From CAZAYY01 sp964489525 (lineage in GTDB: Bacteria > Chloroflexota > Anaerolineae > Anaerolineales > JABWBV01), in the NCBI GenBank assembly GCA_964489525.1, contig CAZAYY010000009.1, forward strand, positions 1 through 64,000: DNA of 64,000 nucleotides, in the 5' to 3' direction. Each line of letters starts with the position of its first letter. The stretch's first letter is position 1. The notes beneath the pieces were generated by a model. That model made no database searches. It was not told the DNA's origin and saw only the letters and a program-made list of their open reading frames with translations. Shown piece after piece: positions 1 to 8,947 of the stretch. Both the position numbers and the translations under genes were made by a program.

Positions 1-373
1 CCCGCCCCAGGCCTGGGGCAGGGGACTTTAAAACGATTTTGGGGCTGGCGCAGGCAGCGAAGCCAGCCCCAAACCCCAACTTTAAGAAAGGCCTGCCTTG
101 GGCAGATGTCTTTTTCCAATCAAAATGCCAGCCCTACGGGCTTTGGGACCCATCCTCCGGCGTAAACGATCATCATGCCAGCCCTCCGGGCTTACAGCGA
201 TGCCCCGGCCCTGCGGCTTTGCCCGAGGAGTTCCGCCCCAGCGGGGCGGCATGATGATCGCCGTAGGCCGATCCTCACCCGAATGCCATCTGCAAGGCTC
301 AAAATTACCCCGTCTTCTGTCCCCGGTCCTCCGTCCTCCTCCGTCCCCCCAAAATTACGATACAATTCAGGCT
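1..373. repeat. Intergenic region with palindromic G/C-rich repeats
   Basis: No convincing gene is seen here. Bases 1-24 form a palindrome of the dispersed GCCCCAGGCCTGGGGC type that recurs in other intergenic gaps of the window. A 13-bp perfect inverted repeat (CGATCATCATGCC at 167-179, its complement at 248-260) brackets about 70 bases of short GCCCT/GGGCT-type palindromes. The unit ATGCCAGCCCT-CGGGCTT occurs twice (about 125-143 and 175-193) with one base changed. Open frames crossing the region are low-complexity by-products. The last bases lead into the first gene; a TACAAT at about 360 could be a -10 box, but no matching -35 is clear. Confidence 0.55.
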
Positions 374-970
374 ATGTTCCAGGTTGGAATTTACCTTTAC
401 GAAGACGCCGAAGTGTTGGATTTTGCCGGGCCCTTTGAGGTGTTCACCACAGCCGGGCGGATGTACCAGCGTTCCCATCCGGGCGAGCCGCCTTTGTTCG
501 TGCCGCTGTTGATTGGAGACGTAATCCGCCCCATCCGGGCCCGGGGTGGTTTCACGGTTACCCCGCATGCCGCCCTGAAGGACCATCCCCATTTGGATGT
601 GGTCGTGGTTCCTGGGGGCATTCACACCCCAGAAATGCAGCGCCAGCAAACCCTGGCCTGGCTTAAGCAGGTTTCCCCGGCGGCGGTCATCACCGCTTCG
701 GTTTGCACGGGCGCGTTTATCCTCGCTGCTGCGGGCCTGCTGGATGGTAAAATGGTGACAACACACTGGGAAGATATCCCCGATTTGCGAACTGCCTTTC
801 CCACCCTGGTCGTGATCGAAAACACCCGCTGGGTGGACCAGGGCCAGGTGATTACCTCAGCAGGCATTTCCGCCGGGGTGGATATGTCCCTGCACATCGT
901 TTCCCGGTTGGCCGGGATGGATTTGGCTCGCCGGACTGCCCGGCAAATGGAGTTTGACTGGCAGACTTAA
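374..970 (+). CDS. DJ-1/PfpI (class I glutamine amidotransferase-like) family protein
   Basis: 198-residue single-domain protein of the DJ-1/PfpI superfamily, closest in style to the ligand-binding N-terminal domain of GlxA/FtrA-type AraC regulators but without a helix-turn-helix. Visible features are the opening LYEDAEVLDFAGPFEVF, the VVVPGG strand-turn, and the nucleophile elbow ASVCTGAFILA with the conserved cysteine at residue 111. The TTHWED segment after it is typical of the isonitrile hydratase-like subgroup. An in-frame extension reaches back to base 98 but is low-complexity repeat translation, so the ATG at 374 is used. No Shine-Dalgarno sequence is obvious. The substrate is unknown; isonitrile hydratase, deglycase or chaperone roles all occur in the family. 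Confidence 0.85.
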   Translation: MFQVGIYLYEDAEVLDFAGPFEVFTTAGRMYQRSHPGEPPLFVPLLIGDVIRPIRARGGFTVTPHAALKDHPHLDVVVVPGGIHTPEMQRQQTLAWLKQVSPAAVITASVCTGAFILAAAGLLDGKMVTTHWEDIPDLRTAFPTLVVIENTRWVDQGQVITSAGISAGVDMSLHIVSRLAGMDLARRTARQMEFDWQT

Positions 971-1010
971 GTCCCCTCTGGTGGGTATTTTGCTGCTTAA
1001 GGAGCATGAT

Positions 1011-1370
1011 ATGACCCCGCTGTTTGAAGTCTATGAAGCATTGAAGGCCATTATGCAGCCTCATGAAGAAAAACTGGTCCCCCTGGTGGATACTGAGGGC
1101 GATTACCAACTGAACACCCACCTGCAAGGGCCGAATGGGAAACCCATCTGGTTTGGCGGGGTTCAAATCAAGAAGAATTATGTCAGCTACCATTTGATGC
1201 CGGTTTACATTCACCCTGCTTTGTTGGACACAATTTCACCTGCCCTCAAAAAGCGCATGCAGGGAAAATCTTGCTTTAATTTCAAAAAGATTGAACCAGC
1301 ATTGTTTGCCGAACTGGCAGCCCTCACCAAAACCGGGCTTCAAACCCTTTTCCAGGCTCCGGAGAAATGA
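1011..1370 (+). CDS. DUF1801-like small protein
   Basis: 119-residue soluble protein. The pattern of an early PHEEKLVPLVDT helix, then GGVQIKKNYVSYHLMPVY and a C-terminal KSCFNFKKIEP segment, resembles the YdhG/DUF1801 fold. This is recognised from style, so the family call is moderate. The ATG at 1011 follows an AAGGAG Shine-Dalgarno at 999-1004. The stop overlaps the next start (ATGA at 1367-1370), so it is translationally coupled to the hydrolase. No function is assigned to this family with certainty. Confidence 0.65.
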   Translation: MTPLFEVYEALKAIMQPHEEKLVPLVDTEGDYQLNTHLQGPNGKPIWFGGVQIKKNYVSYHLMPVYIHPALLDTISPALKKRMQGKSCFNFKKIEPALFAELAALTKTGLQTLFQAPEK

Positions 1371-2242
1371 TGCACACCTTACCCCTTCCGGAAGATCGTT
1401 ACCTGGACATTGGCTTTCGCATGTATGTGCGCGCCTGGGAACCCCCAAAGGGCATGGTTTGGGCAAGCCCCGGGTTCCTGTTGGTGCACGGACTTTCCTC
1501 CAACGCCTCAACCTGGGATATGACTGCCCGTCGTTTGATGCAAGCAGGCCACCCCGCCTATGCGGTGGACCAGCGCAGCCATGGACTGAGCGAAAAACTG
1601 AACGCCGGATTTGATTTTGACACCCTCACCGCCGACCTGGCCCGTCTGCTCGCTGCCCTGGGGTTGGAAAAGGCCCTGGTTGCCGGGCAGTCGTGGGGCG
1701 GGCATGTTGCCGCCGCTTTCGGTGCGCATTATCCCGCCCAAACCACAGGGATTGTGCTGGTAGATGGGGGGATTTTTCACCTTGCGGAACGCGGCCCCTG
1801 GGAGGTGGTATCCCGGGAACTTGCCCCACCAGCGATGGATGGCATGCCACGCCAGGCCCTGCGGCGCATGATTGCCCAGGGGCACCCAGATTGGGACCAG
1901 GAAGCTCTGGAGGTCACCCTGGCCAATTTTGAAACCCTGCCCGATGGCAGCATCAAGCGCAACCTGAGCGTGGAAAACCACCTGAAAATTTTGCACGCCA
2001 TGTACCACGCCCCCCCTGGCGAGTGGTTGGCAAAATTGTCCATGCCTGCTGCCCTGTGCGTGGCCGATGATCGCGGCAGAAGCACCGAACGCAAAAAAGC
2101 CTGGGTGGCCCAGGCTGTTGGGCTGGCGCCTCACCTGCAGGTGAACTGGTTTGAAAATACCGACCACGATATCCATGTTCACAAACCCGCCGCCCTGGCA
2201 GATTTCCTGCTAAACTTTGCACAAACCACACGAGGAGCCTGA
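1367..2242 (+). CDS. Alpha/beta hydrolase
   Basis: 291-residue alpha/beta-hydrolase-fold enzyme. Seen directly: the oxyanion-hole region LLVHGLSSNAST, the nucleophile elbow GQSWGGH with Ser109, and a late catalytic histidine in NTDHDIHVHKP (His267). A cap-like helical region lies between about 130 and 210. There is no signal peptide, so it is cytoplasmic. It overlaps the upstream gene by 4 bases and ends 3 bases before the DUF3267 gene, so all belong to one transcription unit. The family includes esterases, haloperoxidases, C-C hydrolases and epoxide hydrolases; the sequence does not decide between them. Confidence 0.88.
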   Translation: MMHTLPLPEDRYLDIGFRMYVRAWEPPKGMVWASPGFLLVHGLSSNASTWDMTARRLMQAGHPAYAVDQRSHGLSEKLNAGFDFDTLTADLARLLAALGLEKALVAGQSWGGHVAAAFGAHYPAQTTGIVLVDGGIFHLAERGPWEVVSRELAPPAMDGMPRQALRRMIAQGHPDWDQEALEVTLANFETLPDGSIKRNLSVENHLKILHAMYHAPPGEWLAKLSMPAALCVADDRGRSTERKKAWVAQAVGLAPHLQVNWFENTDHDIHVHKPAALADFLLNFAQTTRGA

Positions 2243-2245
2243 GGT

Positions 2246-2863
2246 ATGTCTGCCCCTTTGCTGCAAGATTTTCAAACCCCCGGGGCTTATGAATTGGCGC
2301 TGGACCTGCGCCACGACGATATCATCCCATTTATTAAGGAATACTATCAGAAAAAAGTCACCCCTTTGCTGTTGTTTCATTGGGGCTTCTCCCTCATCAC
2401 TCTCCTGGTCTGGTTGGGGGTGGGGGTTCTCGCTGGCCTGGATGCGGACGGCTGGATTGGTGGGGCTGGCTGGGCTGTGCTGGGCTTTTTTGCTCTGCTG
2501 CCGCTGCACGAGTGGATTCACGGCCTGGTCTACAAGCAGGCCGGCGCCAGCGATGTGCGCTACGGCGCTTCCCTGCGCCAGTTTGTATTTTATGCCATCG
2601 CTCACCATTTTGTCGCCAGCCGCCAGGCTTTTGTCCGGGTGGCTTTGGCGCCTTTTGTTCTGATAACCCTGCCTTTGGTGGTGGGTATGATCTTTCTACC
2701 CGACCTGCGTTTTGTCCTGGCGGGCTGCCTGGCGCTGCACACCAGCGGAACGGCTGGCGATTTTGCCCTGCTTAACTTTTATGTTGTTCACCGCCAGCGG
2801 GAAATCTATACATACGACGACGCAGATCAAAAACGCAGTTATTTTTACTTTCGGATCCCGTGA
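2246..2863 (+). CDS. DUF3267 zincin-like membrane protein
   Basis: 205-residue membrane protein with about four hydrophobic segments. The zinc-protease-like motif HEWIHG (HExxH) follows the second membrane segment at about residue 90, and a second histidine pair (AIAHHFVASRQAF) occurs after a conserved-looking YGASLRQFVFYA stretch. This is the arrangement of the DUF3267 'putative zincin peptidase' family. The ATG lies 3 bases after the hydrolase stop and the stop overlaps the possible GTG start of the next gene. A membrane metalloprotease is possible, but no substrate is known. Confidence 0.8.
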   Translation: MSAPLLQDFQTPGAYELALDLRHDDIIPFIKEYYQKKVTPLLLFHWGFSLITLLVWLGVGVLAGLDADGWIGGAGWAVLGFFALLPLHEWIHGLVYKQAGASDVRYGASLRQFVFYAIAHHFVASRQAFVRVALAPFVLITLPLVVGMIFLPDLRFVLAGCLALHTSGTAGDFALLNFYVVHRQREIYTYDDADQKRSYFYFRIP

Positions 2864-5800
2864 GAATTTCCATGGCAAACCCGCGCTTTAAGATTGAAAC
2901 CGGACCCGAAGCCGGGAAAGAATTGGAACTGAACCAACCCGAGGCCACTTTTGGACGCGACCCCGGGGCGGATTGGCGCCTGGTTTCCCACCAAATTTCG
3001 CGCCGGCATGCCCGGGTTTTTCTTTACGAAGGGGTTTTATGGATTGAAGACCTGGGCAGCAGCAACGGGACCTTTGTTAACGGTGACCCAATTAGCGATC
3101 CGGTCAGGCTCATGGATAACGACTTAGTCCAGCTTGGGGATGAAGTCATGATTCGCCTGCTGCCGGATGGTGGGGGACAAGCCCCAGACCTGGAACCCAT
3201 GCCTGAGCCTGCGTTTGAATTCGACTTCTTGGAGGATAACGCAACCCTTTTTGGCGTGGAGCCGCTCAACAAAGATGCATCTGAAAAACCACAGCTGGTT
3301 GTTCAAATTCCTGGCCAGCGGACCCAAACTTTCGTCCTTAACCGCCCCGCCATGAGCCTTGGTCGGGCGCCCGATAACGATCTTGTCCTTTCTTCCCCAT
3401 TGATTTCGCGCTATCACGGCACCCTTGAACAAACTTCAACCGGATATCGCCTGGTGATCAAACCCACCGCCACAAACCCGCTGCTGTACCGGGGGGTTCC
3501 CATTACCGGTTCGCTCGAACTGCATGACGGCGATGTTTTGCGCGTGAAGGGTCTGGAACCGGGGACAACGGTTTCGCTCACGTATAAATGGCCTGTCGAA
3601 ACCGCGGTGCGCAGTTTTACCAAAAAAATTGATTTCAAAGGCAAGAAAATTTTGCGCTTTGGCCGCGACCCGGAAAACGATGTGGTTCTGCCTGCGCTTT
3701 CAGTCTCGCGGGTGCATGCCGAACTGGAAAAAGCAGGCCAGCGCTACCTGGTTAAAGATTTAAACAGTGTCAACGGCACCTTTGTCAACAACCAGCGGGT
3801 TCAGAGCCCAACCTGGCTGAACAATGGAGATTTGCTCGAAATTGGCCCTTTCCGTTTCGTGATGGAAACCGATCACCTGAACAAGCTGAACGAATCGGGC
3901 GGGCAGCGCATTGCCGCGCTTGGGCTGAACCACTGGCTGAAAAATGGGCAAAACCTGCTGCAAAACCTATCCTTGGTGATTGAACCCTATACGATGGTTT
4001 GTATCGCGGGCCAGCCTGGCAGCGGCGCTGCCGAACTCCTTCAGGCTCTGGCGGGTTGGCAGCCTGTCACGCATGGTGAAATCCTGTACAACGGGATGCG
4101 CCTGCTGCGGAATGCCGAGCTGTTTCACCCGTTAATGGCCTATGTTCCTGCGGAAGATTTCACCCTGCCCGGATTAACCGTTCTTGAAACCCTGGAATAT
4201 GCCGCTCGTTTGCGGATGCCCCAACCAACCCAGAAATTGCAGCCGGACCCCGGCACACAGCCGGAGCCCGATCTGCAGCCGGGCCGCCTGGCAGAATATA
4301 CCCAGAAAGCAATCGAAGTGCTCAATGAAATGGGCCTGTTTGAAGAAAAAGACCTGCTGGTAGACACGCTTTCCCCCACCCGCCGCCGGGTATTGTGCAT
4401 TGCCGCTGAGCTGGTCAACAACCCGCCCCTTTTGTTTGTGGAAGCACCCCTGGAGGGTTGGATTCCCGGTGAGGAATTCGCACTGATCCAGCTTTTACGC
4501 CGCCTGGCTGACCAGGGCAGGACCGTGATTTACCATGGAAACCTTGGCCGCAGCACGGTGTTGGCGGATCATCTCATAATGCTGGTGGAAAGCGGTCATC
4601 TGGCCTGGTATGGCAAACCAGAGGATGCGCTCAAACATTTTGATGCCTATCGCCTGGAGAAAGAAAAACGGGCTGTGCCTTTTACCCTGGACGATCTGTA
4701 TGCTGTCCTGGCCGATCCCTCCCTGGGTACCCCTGCCGATTGGGCAAAGCGCTACCGCGCGTCGCCGGTTTACCAACTGCTTGTTGTGGAGCCCCTGCGT
4801 CAAATGGGGCTGGATGTTGAACAGGCGCCCACGCCAGCGCCACCTCTGCCGGGGTTATGGAGCCGCCTGGCTGCTTCCGCGCAGTGGCAAAATATCCGAC
4901 AAACCTTTCACCAGGCTGTGGTGTTAGCAGACCGAAGTTTTAAAATCAGTTTGCGCAGCCAGTCGCATTTGCTGCTGGCCCTGGCACCTGCGCCCGCGGC
5001 TGCCTTGCTTAACTTTGTTGCCGCCCTGTACCTGGGGCGCACGGCTTTTCAATACGCCAGCGGCAGCATGTCGGCGGCCTTGATGGCGGTTTTTGTCGTT
5101 CTCTTTTTTGCGCTGGTGGCTGGCAGTCTTTCCACCCTCCGTTTCTTAGACCGGGAAAGCGCCGCCTTTCACCGCGAACGTTGGGGACTGGTGAACCCGG
5201 TTTCAGTTTTGCTTTCCCGGTTTTGGCCGGTAACCGGGTTGGCCTTTTACCAGGCGATTTTACTCACCCTCAGCCTGGATCTGGCCTACCAGTTCGCTGC
5301 CACTGCTTTAGAGATAATCCTGATTTTCATCACGCTGTTTCTCTTTTCGGGCGCTGCTTTGATCGGGGGTGTGTTCGCATCATCGCTGGCGGCCCGGCAA
5401 AAACCCCGTCCTTCTCGCCTGGCTGCGCCTTTTGTGATGCTTTTGCTGGTTGGATTCCAGGTGATGATGGCCGGCGTGCTGCTGCCATTGCCCGGCTGGT
5501 TGAGTGTCGTCTCACCGGTGCATTGGGGGTTTCAATCGCTTGTGGCAGTCAGTGGGGCAGGTTCCGATGTCGCAGCGGATGCTTGCTGGCTGCTTCCCGA
5601 ACCGGAACGCGGCACGTTGGAGAAAAAAGACCGGATGAACTGCCAGTGTATGGGCAGTAATGTTTTGCGCCAGTCGGCCTGCGATTTTCCTGGGCTTGGG
5701 CGTTTTTACCACCCGGCGATTGATCAGCCCGAACCCCCGCCGCCTGGCAGGCCCAACACCGAACTGCCTCTTCCCCCAGCCAACCTGACCGACCCGGTAG

Positions 5801-6099
5801 CCAGCGCAATGTACCTGGAAACCCTGAAGACCTTTTTGGCCCAAACCACTGCCTATGAAGCAGCGCTGTCGGCCTATGTGCAGTCCCACAGCGATTGGAC
5901 AGCCAATCGAAACCAGGCTGCTGGCCTGGCCGAAGCAGAAATCGCCCATTACCAGCAGGATTTTGGTTGGGCTTTTGTGGATAAAGCGTCTCCTCCGGCC
6001 ATCTGGGGCTCCCTGTTCCTTGCCTGGGGAATGCTGTTTTTCCTTTCGGTGGGCATGGTTGGGGCTTCCCTTTGGGTGTTGAATCGCCGCCCGGCCTGA
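2860..6099 (+). CDS. Triple-FHA, ABC-type protein with degenerate nucleotide-binding domain and membrane domain
   Basis: 1079-residue fusion. Three forkhead-associated (phosphothreonine-binding) domains lie at about 30-90 (FGRDP...SRRHA...SSNGTFVNG), 165-230 (LGRAPDND...SRYHG) and 268-325 (FGRDPEND...SRVHA...NSVNGTFVNN). An ABCG-like ATPase fold follows (about 360-620), then six or so membrane segments (about 710-880 and 1045-1070) with a Cys-bearing outer loop. The ATPase motifs are eroded: Walker A reads GQPGSGAA at 384-391 (Lys to Ala), the Q-loop has Ala431, the signature is LSPTR, and Walker B ends VEAP (Asp528 to Glu, catalytic Glu to Ala). The intact relative is the Rv1747 type of FHA-ABC exporter. 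The start is GTG at 2860 (4-base overlap) or ATG at 2872. Confidence 0.88.
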   Translation: MRISMANPRFKIETGPEAGKELELNQPEATFGRDPGADWRLVSHQISRRHARVFLYEGVLWIEDLGSSNGTFVNGDPISDPVRLMDNDLVQLGDEVMIRLLPDGGGQAPDLEPMPEPAFEFDFLEDNATLFGVEPLNKDASEKPQLVVQIPGQRTQTFVLNRPAMSLGRAPDNDLVLSSPLISRYHGTLEQTSTGYRLVIKPTATNPLLYRGVPITGSLELHDGDVLRVKGLEPGTTVSLTYKWPVETAVRSFTKKIDFKGKKILRFGRDPENDVVLPALSVSRVHAELEKAGQRYLVKDLNSVNGTFVNNQRVQSPTWLNNGDLLEIGPFRFVMETDHLNKLNESGGQRIAALGLNHWLKNGQNLLQNLSLVIEPYTMVCIAGQPGSGAAELLQALAGWQPVTHGEILYNGMRLLRNAELFHPLMAYVPAEDFTLPGLTVLETLEYAARLRMPQPTQKLQPDPGTQPEPDLQPGRLAEYTQKAIEVLNEMGLFEEKDLLVDTLSPTRRRVLCIAAELVNNPPLLFVEAPLEGWIPGEEFALIQLLRRLADQGRTVIYHGNLGRSTVLADHLIMLVESGHLAWYGKPEDALKHFDAYRLEKEKRAVPFTLDDLYAVLADPSLGTPADWAKRYRASPVYQLLVVEPLRQMGLDVEQAPTPAPPLPGLWSRLAASAQWQNIRQTFHQAVVLADRSFKISLRSQSHLLLALAPAPAAALLNFVAALYLGRTAFQYASGSMSAALMAVFVVLFFALVAGSLSTLRFLDRESAAFHRERWGLVNPVSVLLSRFWPVTGLAFYQAILLTLSLDLAYQFAATALEIILIFITLFLFSGAALIGGVFASSLAARQKPRPSRLAAPFVMLLLVGFQVMMAGVLLPLPGWLSVVSPVHWGFQSLVAVSGAGSDVAADACWLLPEPERGTLEKKDRMNCQCMGSNVLRQSACDFPGLGRFYHPAIDQPEPPPPGRPNTELPLPPANLTDPVASAMYLETLKTFLAQTTAYEAALSAYVQSHSDWTANRNQAAGLAEAEIAHYQQDFGWAFVDKASPPAIWGSLFLAWGMLFFLSVGMVGASLWVLNRRPA

Positions 6100-6119
6100 C
6101 ACCCCTTTTTGCCAGGCGC

Positions 6120-6545
6120 TCAGTGCACATAAGCCAGCCAGGTTATGGCTGGAAACACCACCAACAAATGGCTGGCGGTGTTTCCAGCCAGGCTGGCCTT
6201 CCAGTTTTCGCGGGGATTGCCTGGCTTAAACCGCTGTAGAAACCACCCTTCGATCCATACCGACAGGGGGAAAGCGCCCAGGGCAATGGCCCATTCTGGA
6301 ATGTTGCTCAGGTTGAGCAGGTTGAGGGCTTCCATGCTCCCCAGCCCGAAAACGGTGGAGATGGCGTTACTCAGTAAAGCCACGAAAAGGCTGCGGGTGA
6401 ACCCGCCCCATTTCATACCCCATAAAACGACCGATTCGACCCCACTGATGACCAGCGAAAGCAGGATGGCGACAATCCCCAGGCCAAACAATTGGGTCAA
6501 AACCCCGCCAGCAACATCCAACCAAAGCGATGCTTGCATCCTCAT
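6120..6545 (-). CDS. Small integral membrane protein
   Basis: About 141 residues with four hydrophobic segments: LTQLFGLGIVAILLSLVI, the region around SLFVALLSNAIS, AIALGAFPLSVWI and HLLVVFPAITWLAY. I do not recognise the family. Two ATG codons (6545 and 6539) follow an AAAGGAA; the second has better Shine-Dalgarno spacing. The gene begins 17 bases after the stop of the LLM oxidoreductase on the same strand, so the two are probably co-transcribed. It converges with the FHA-ABC gene, from which it is separated by 20 bases. Confidence 0.7.
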   Translation of the reverse strand: MRMQASLWLDVAGGVLTQLFGLGIVAILLSLVISGVESVVLWGMKWGGFTRSLFVALLSNAISTVFGLGSMEALNLLNLSNIPEWAIALGAFPLSVWIEGWFLQRFKPGNPRENWKASLAGNTASHLLVVFPAITWLAYVH

Positions 6546-6562
6546 TTCCTTTCGCTGCAGAT

Positions 6563-7408
6563 TCAGCTGGATTTTTCCATTCGGGGTGGCCCTTGCTCGA
6601 TGCGCTCCATAACCATCCCTAGGCTGATGTTTGCGCCGGGCATGCTCCACATGGTTTCAATCCACCAGGTGGCCCCTGCTTTTACCCAGGGATGTAAAAC
6701 CTGGCAAGCCGCGTCCGGGTTGTTTCCTGGGGTTTGCCCTTCAATCACAATATCCATGGATTCCGCTGGCCCGGCCTGGGCCTGGAAAAACGCCCGAATT
6801 TCTCGAACGCTTTCCGGTGTCACCTGTTGGATGGTGCGGGTTTGTGGGTCCATCTGCATTGGCAAGATCCCATCATATTTCAACACCCGCTCCATGGACT
6901 TTGGCATGGGCCAGGCACCCACCACCCAGATGGGAATGCGCGGCTGCTGCACCGGCGGCGGGGGTGGAAAAAAATCTGTGGGCTGCACGGTGTAATGCTT
7001 GCCCTGGAAGGCAAAGGGCTGGCCTTGCCAAAGCCCGGTGAGAATTTCCAACCCCTCGTCCAGCAGTTCAGCCCGGGTTTTTCGGTCGGTGACTTCTCCA
7101 AATGCGCGAAAACCCGTATCGGGTGCGCCAAGCCCAACCGAAAGGATCACCCTGCCGTTGGAGAGGTGGTCCAGGGTGATCGTCTCGCTGGCCAGCTTCC
7201 ACGGGCGCATGCGCGAGAGCGGGCTGATCATGGTTCCCAGGTGAATTTTTTGAGTGACCATGGCCGCAGCCGCCAGGGAAACCCAGGCATCCACTCCCCA
7301 CACGGGTTCCCAAACAAAAAAGCCGTCCCAACCTGCCTGTTCGGCAGCCTGGGCGGCCTCTGCAATTTGCCGGGCGCTGCCTGATGGCATCACAAAGCCG
7401 GTTTTCAT
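6563..7408 (-). CDS. LLM-class flavin-dependent oxidoreductase
   Basis: 281-residue TIM-barrel protein of the luciferase-like monooxygenase family (FMN or F420 dependent). Recognisable blocks are the N-terminal strand and AEAAQAAEQAGWDGFFVWE, the KIHLGTMISPLSRMRPWKLA barrel segment, the SNGRVILSVGLGAPD turn, and the PIWVVGAWP strand typical of the group. The ATG at 7408 is preceded by AAGGTGG; a GTG three codons earlier is possible. The cofactor cannot be settled by eye: many Chloroflexota and Actinobacteria members use F420. It leads a two-gene minus-strand unit with the small membrane protein. Confidence 0.85.
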   Translation of the reverse strand: MKTGFVMPSGSARQIAEAAQAAEQAGWDGFFVWEPVWGVDAWVSLAAAAMVTQKIHLGTMISPLSRMRPWKLASETITLDHLSNGRVILSVGLGAPDTGFRAFGEVTDRKTRAELLDEGLEILTGLWQGQPFAFQGKHYTVQPTDFFPPPPPVQQPRIPIWVVGAWPMPKSMERVLKYDGILPMQMDPQTRTIQQVTPESVREIRAFFQAQAGPAESMDIVIEGQTPGNNPDAACQVLHPWVKAGATWWIETMWSMPGANISLGMVMERIEQGPPRMEKSS

Positions 7409-7442
7409 CAGGTCCACCTTTTCCTTTTTGAGCAGGTGAGGG

Positions 7443-8015
7443 TCAAAATTTACCTGCCCATTTTTGGTTGAATTCTTCTACCGTCATGCCCATCATGATA
7501 TGGTCGTAATATTCGCCATCCGTAAAGCCCATCCGCCGGATGCGTCCTTCGTGTTGGAAGCCCAGGGCTTCGTGAAAAGCAACGGAGCCGGGGTTGATGG
7601 AATAAATGTGAACATTCGCTTTTTGGTAGCGCAGTTCGTGGAAATAATGGCGCATCACCGTCAGGGCTGCTTCCCTGGCGTAGCCATTTCGCCAGGTGTG
7701 GCGCAGCGTGGCAATGCCATACTGGAATGTACCTGCTCGCGGGTTAATCGTGTGGCTGTTGATGGTTCCGACAAATTCGCCGTTCAATGTTTCAATCATC
7801 CAGCGGAATTCAAGGGAATTGCCTGAACCGGCAGCCATGCTGGCTGTCCAGGATTTGATGGTCTCGAGGGATTGCGGAAAATCCAGGAAATACGTCCAGC
7901 GATCATAAATGCTGTCCTGGTTAAAAAATTGGAAGTTCTGCCAGTCGTCCGGCTCCACGCTGCGCAGCCGGACGAGTTTGCCTTCCCAATAAGGGGTGTG
8001 AGATGGAGGTGTCAC
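7443..8015 (-). CDS. GNAT-family N-acetyltransferase (RimJ/RimL-like)
   Basis: About 190 residues. The opening GKLVRLRSVEPDDWQNFQFF, the acceptor strand LNGEFVGTINSHTINP, the acetyl-CoA loop HTWRNGYAREAA (equivalent of R/Q-x-x-G-x-A) and the late NPGSVAFHEALGFQHEGRIRR block fit the GNAT fold of the RimJ/RimL type. The GTG at 8015 has a good AGGAG 7 bases upstream and is preferred to the ATG at 8054, which has none. The acceptor (ribosomal protein, amino acid, drug or small amine) is not known. It lies 34 bases upstream of the LLM gene. Confidence 0.85.
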   Translation of the reverse strand: MTPPSHTPYWEGKLVRLRSVEPDDWQNFQFFNQDSIYDRWTYFLDFPQSLETIKSWTASMAAGSGNSLEFRWMIETLNGEFVGTINSHTINPRAGTFQYGIATLRHTWRNGYAREAALTVMRHYFHELRYQKANVHIYSINPGSVAFHEALGFQHEGRIRRMGFTDGEYYDHIMMGMTVEEFNQKWAGKF

Positions 8016-8130
8016 TGCAGCACTCCTGAACTTGAGATGACATGATTGTACCAAATCCTGGTGCTGTCACGGGCAGGTTTGCATTCTAAGGCGTGCGCAA
8101 GTGTTGTTAGAATTTGCGGTTCTTATCTTC

Positions 8131-8191
8131 CAACCCCACCCCCAACCCCGCCCCAGGCTTTGGGGCAGGGAGAAGATCAGGGATGGGGAAT
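8131..8191. repeat. Dispersed G/C-rich palindromic repeat
   Basis: The stretch contains CCCCAACCCCGCCCCAGG, then a CTTTGGGGCAGGG arm and a GGGATGGGG tail. It is the same family as copies at 1-24, 35944-36003, 36518-36572, 57432-57572, 57601-57735 and 61605-61653. It sits in the gap between divergent genes. No open frame of quality crosses it. Confidence 0.6.
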
Positions 8192-8325
8192 GGATGCAAT
8201 AACAACAATTGCGCGCTCCCCCATTCTGTTTTCTTCCCGCTGCTGCCCAGGCCGGGTGAGTCTCCGGCTCCGGGTTGGGATGGGTTGATGTAAAAACAGG
8301 ATACAATTGAGATTGGAGGCAGCCC

Positions 8326-8796
8326 ATGAACCAACCATTTCGCAAAGGAATCGACTACATTGGTGTAGGTGTAGGGGGGATGATCTTTAATCATGCGGGG
8401 CAGGTATTTCTGAGCCAGCGCGGCCCAACTGCGCGCAATGAAGCGGGGTGTTGGGAGTTTCCCGGGGGGGCAGTGGCCTTTGGCGAAACGCTGGAAGAAG
8501 CCCTGCAGCGTGAATTGCGCGAAGAATTTGGTATCGAGATCCGGATCACCGAGTTGTTGCGCGTAGCCGACCACATTTTGGCGGATGAAGGCCAACATTG
8601 GGTATCCCCAACCTACCTGGCGTACCATACCGGGGGAACCCCCCAAATTTTAGAACCGGGCAAATGCCAGGCGATTGGCTGGTTTTCCATGGATCGGCTC
8701 CCGGCCCCTCTTTCCCAGGTCAGCCAGGGCGATGTGAAGGCCTTTAATTCCCGGCGAATTCTGCGAGACGGGTATCCCAGCCCAGACCAGCGATGA
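8326..8796 (+). CDS. NUDIX hydrolase
   Basis: 156-residue nucleotide-diphosphate hydrolase. The complete Nudix box is visible as GGAVAFGETLEEALQREL followed by REEFGIEI (G-x5-E-x7-REUxEExGU, about residues 50-72). The sequence resembles the group active on NTPs or nucleotide sugars (ADP-ribose pyrophosphatase/MutT-like), but substrate cannot be read from the box alone. The ATG follows TGGAGG about 7 bases upstream. It is transcribed alone, divergently from the GNAT gene. Confidence 0.9.
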   Translation: MNQPFRKGIDYIGVGVGGMIFNHAGQVFLSQRGPTARNEAGCWEFPGGAVAFGETLEEALQRELREEFGIEIRITELLRVADHILADEGQHWVSPTYLAYHTGGTPQILEPGKCQAIGWFSMDRLPAPLSQVSQGDVKAFNSRRILRDGYPSPDQR

Positions 8797-8947
8797 TGGG
8801 CACATTCCCCCTGGTGAGTGATTTTTTCAAATCCACAAATCTGACATTCGAGTTTCTCTTTAATCTATTACAATATAGATATCACACCAAAACGGATTTT
8901 TTGGGTACCTTTTTGCAATTTAGCGGTCACGGCTGCTGGTAGGTGTA

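Noticed and set aside
98..373. N-terminal extension of the DJ-1/PfpI gene
   Set aside because: Translation is low-complexity and lies on palindromic repeats; homology begins at the ATG at 374.
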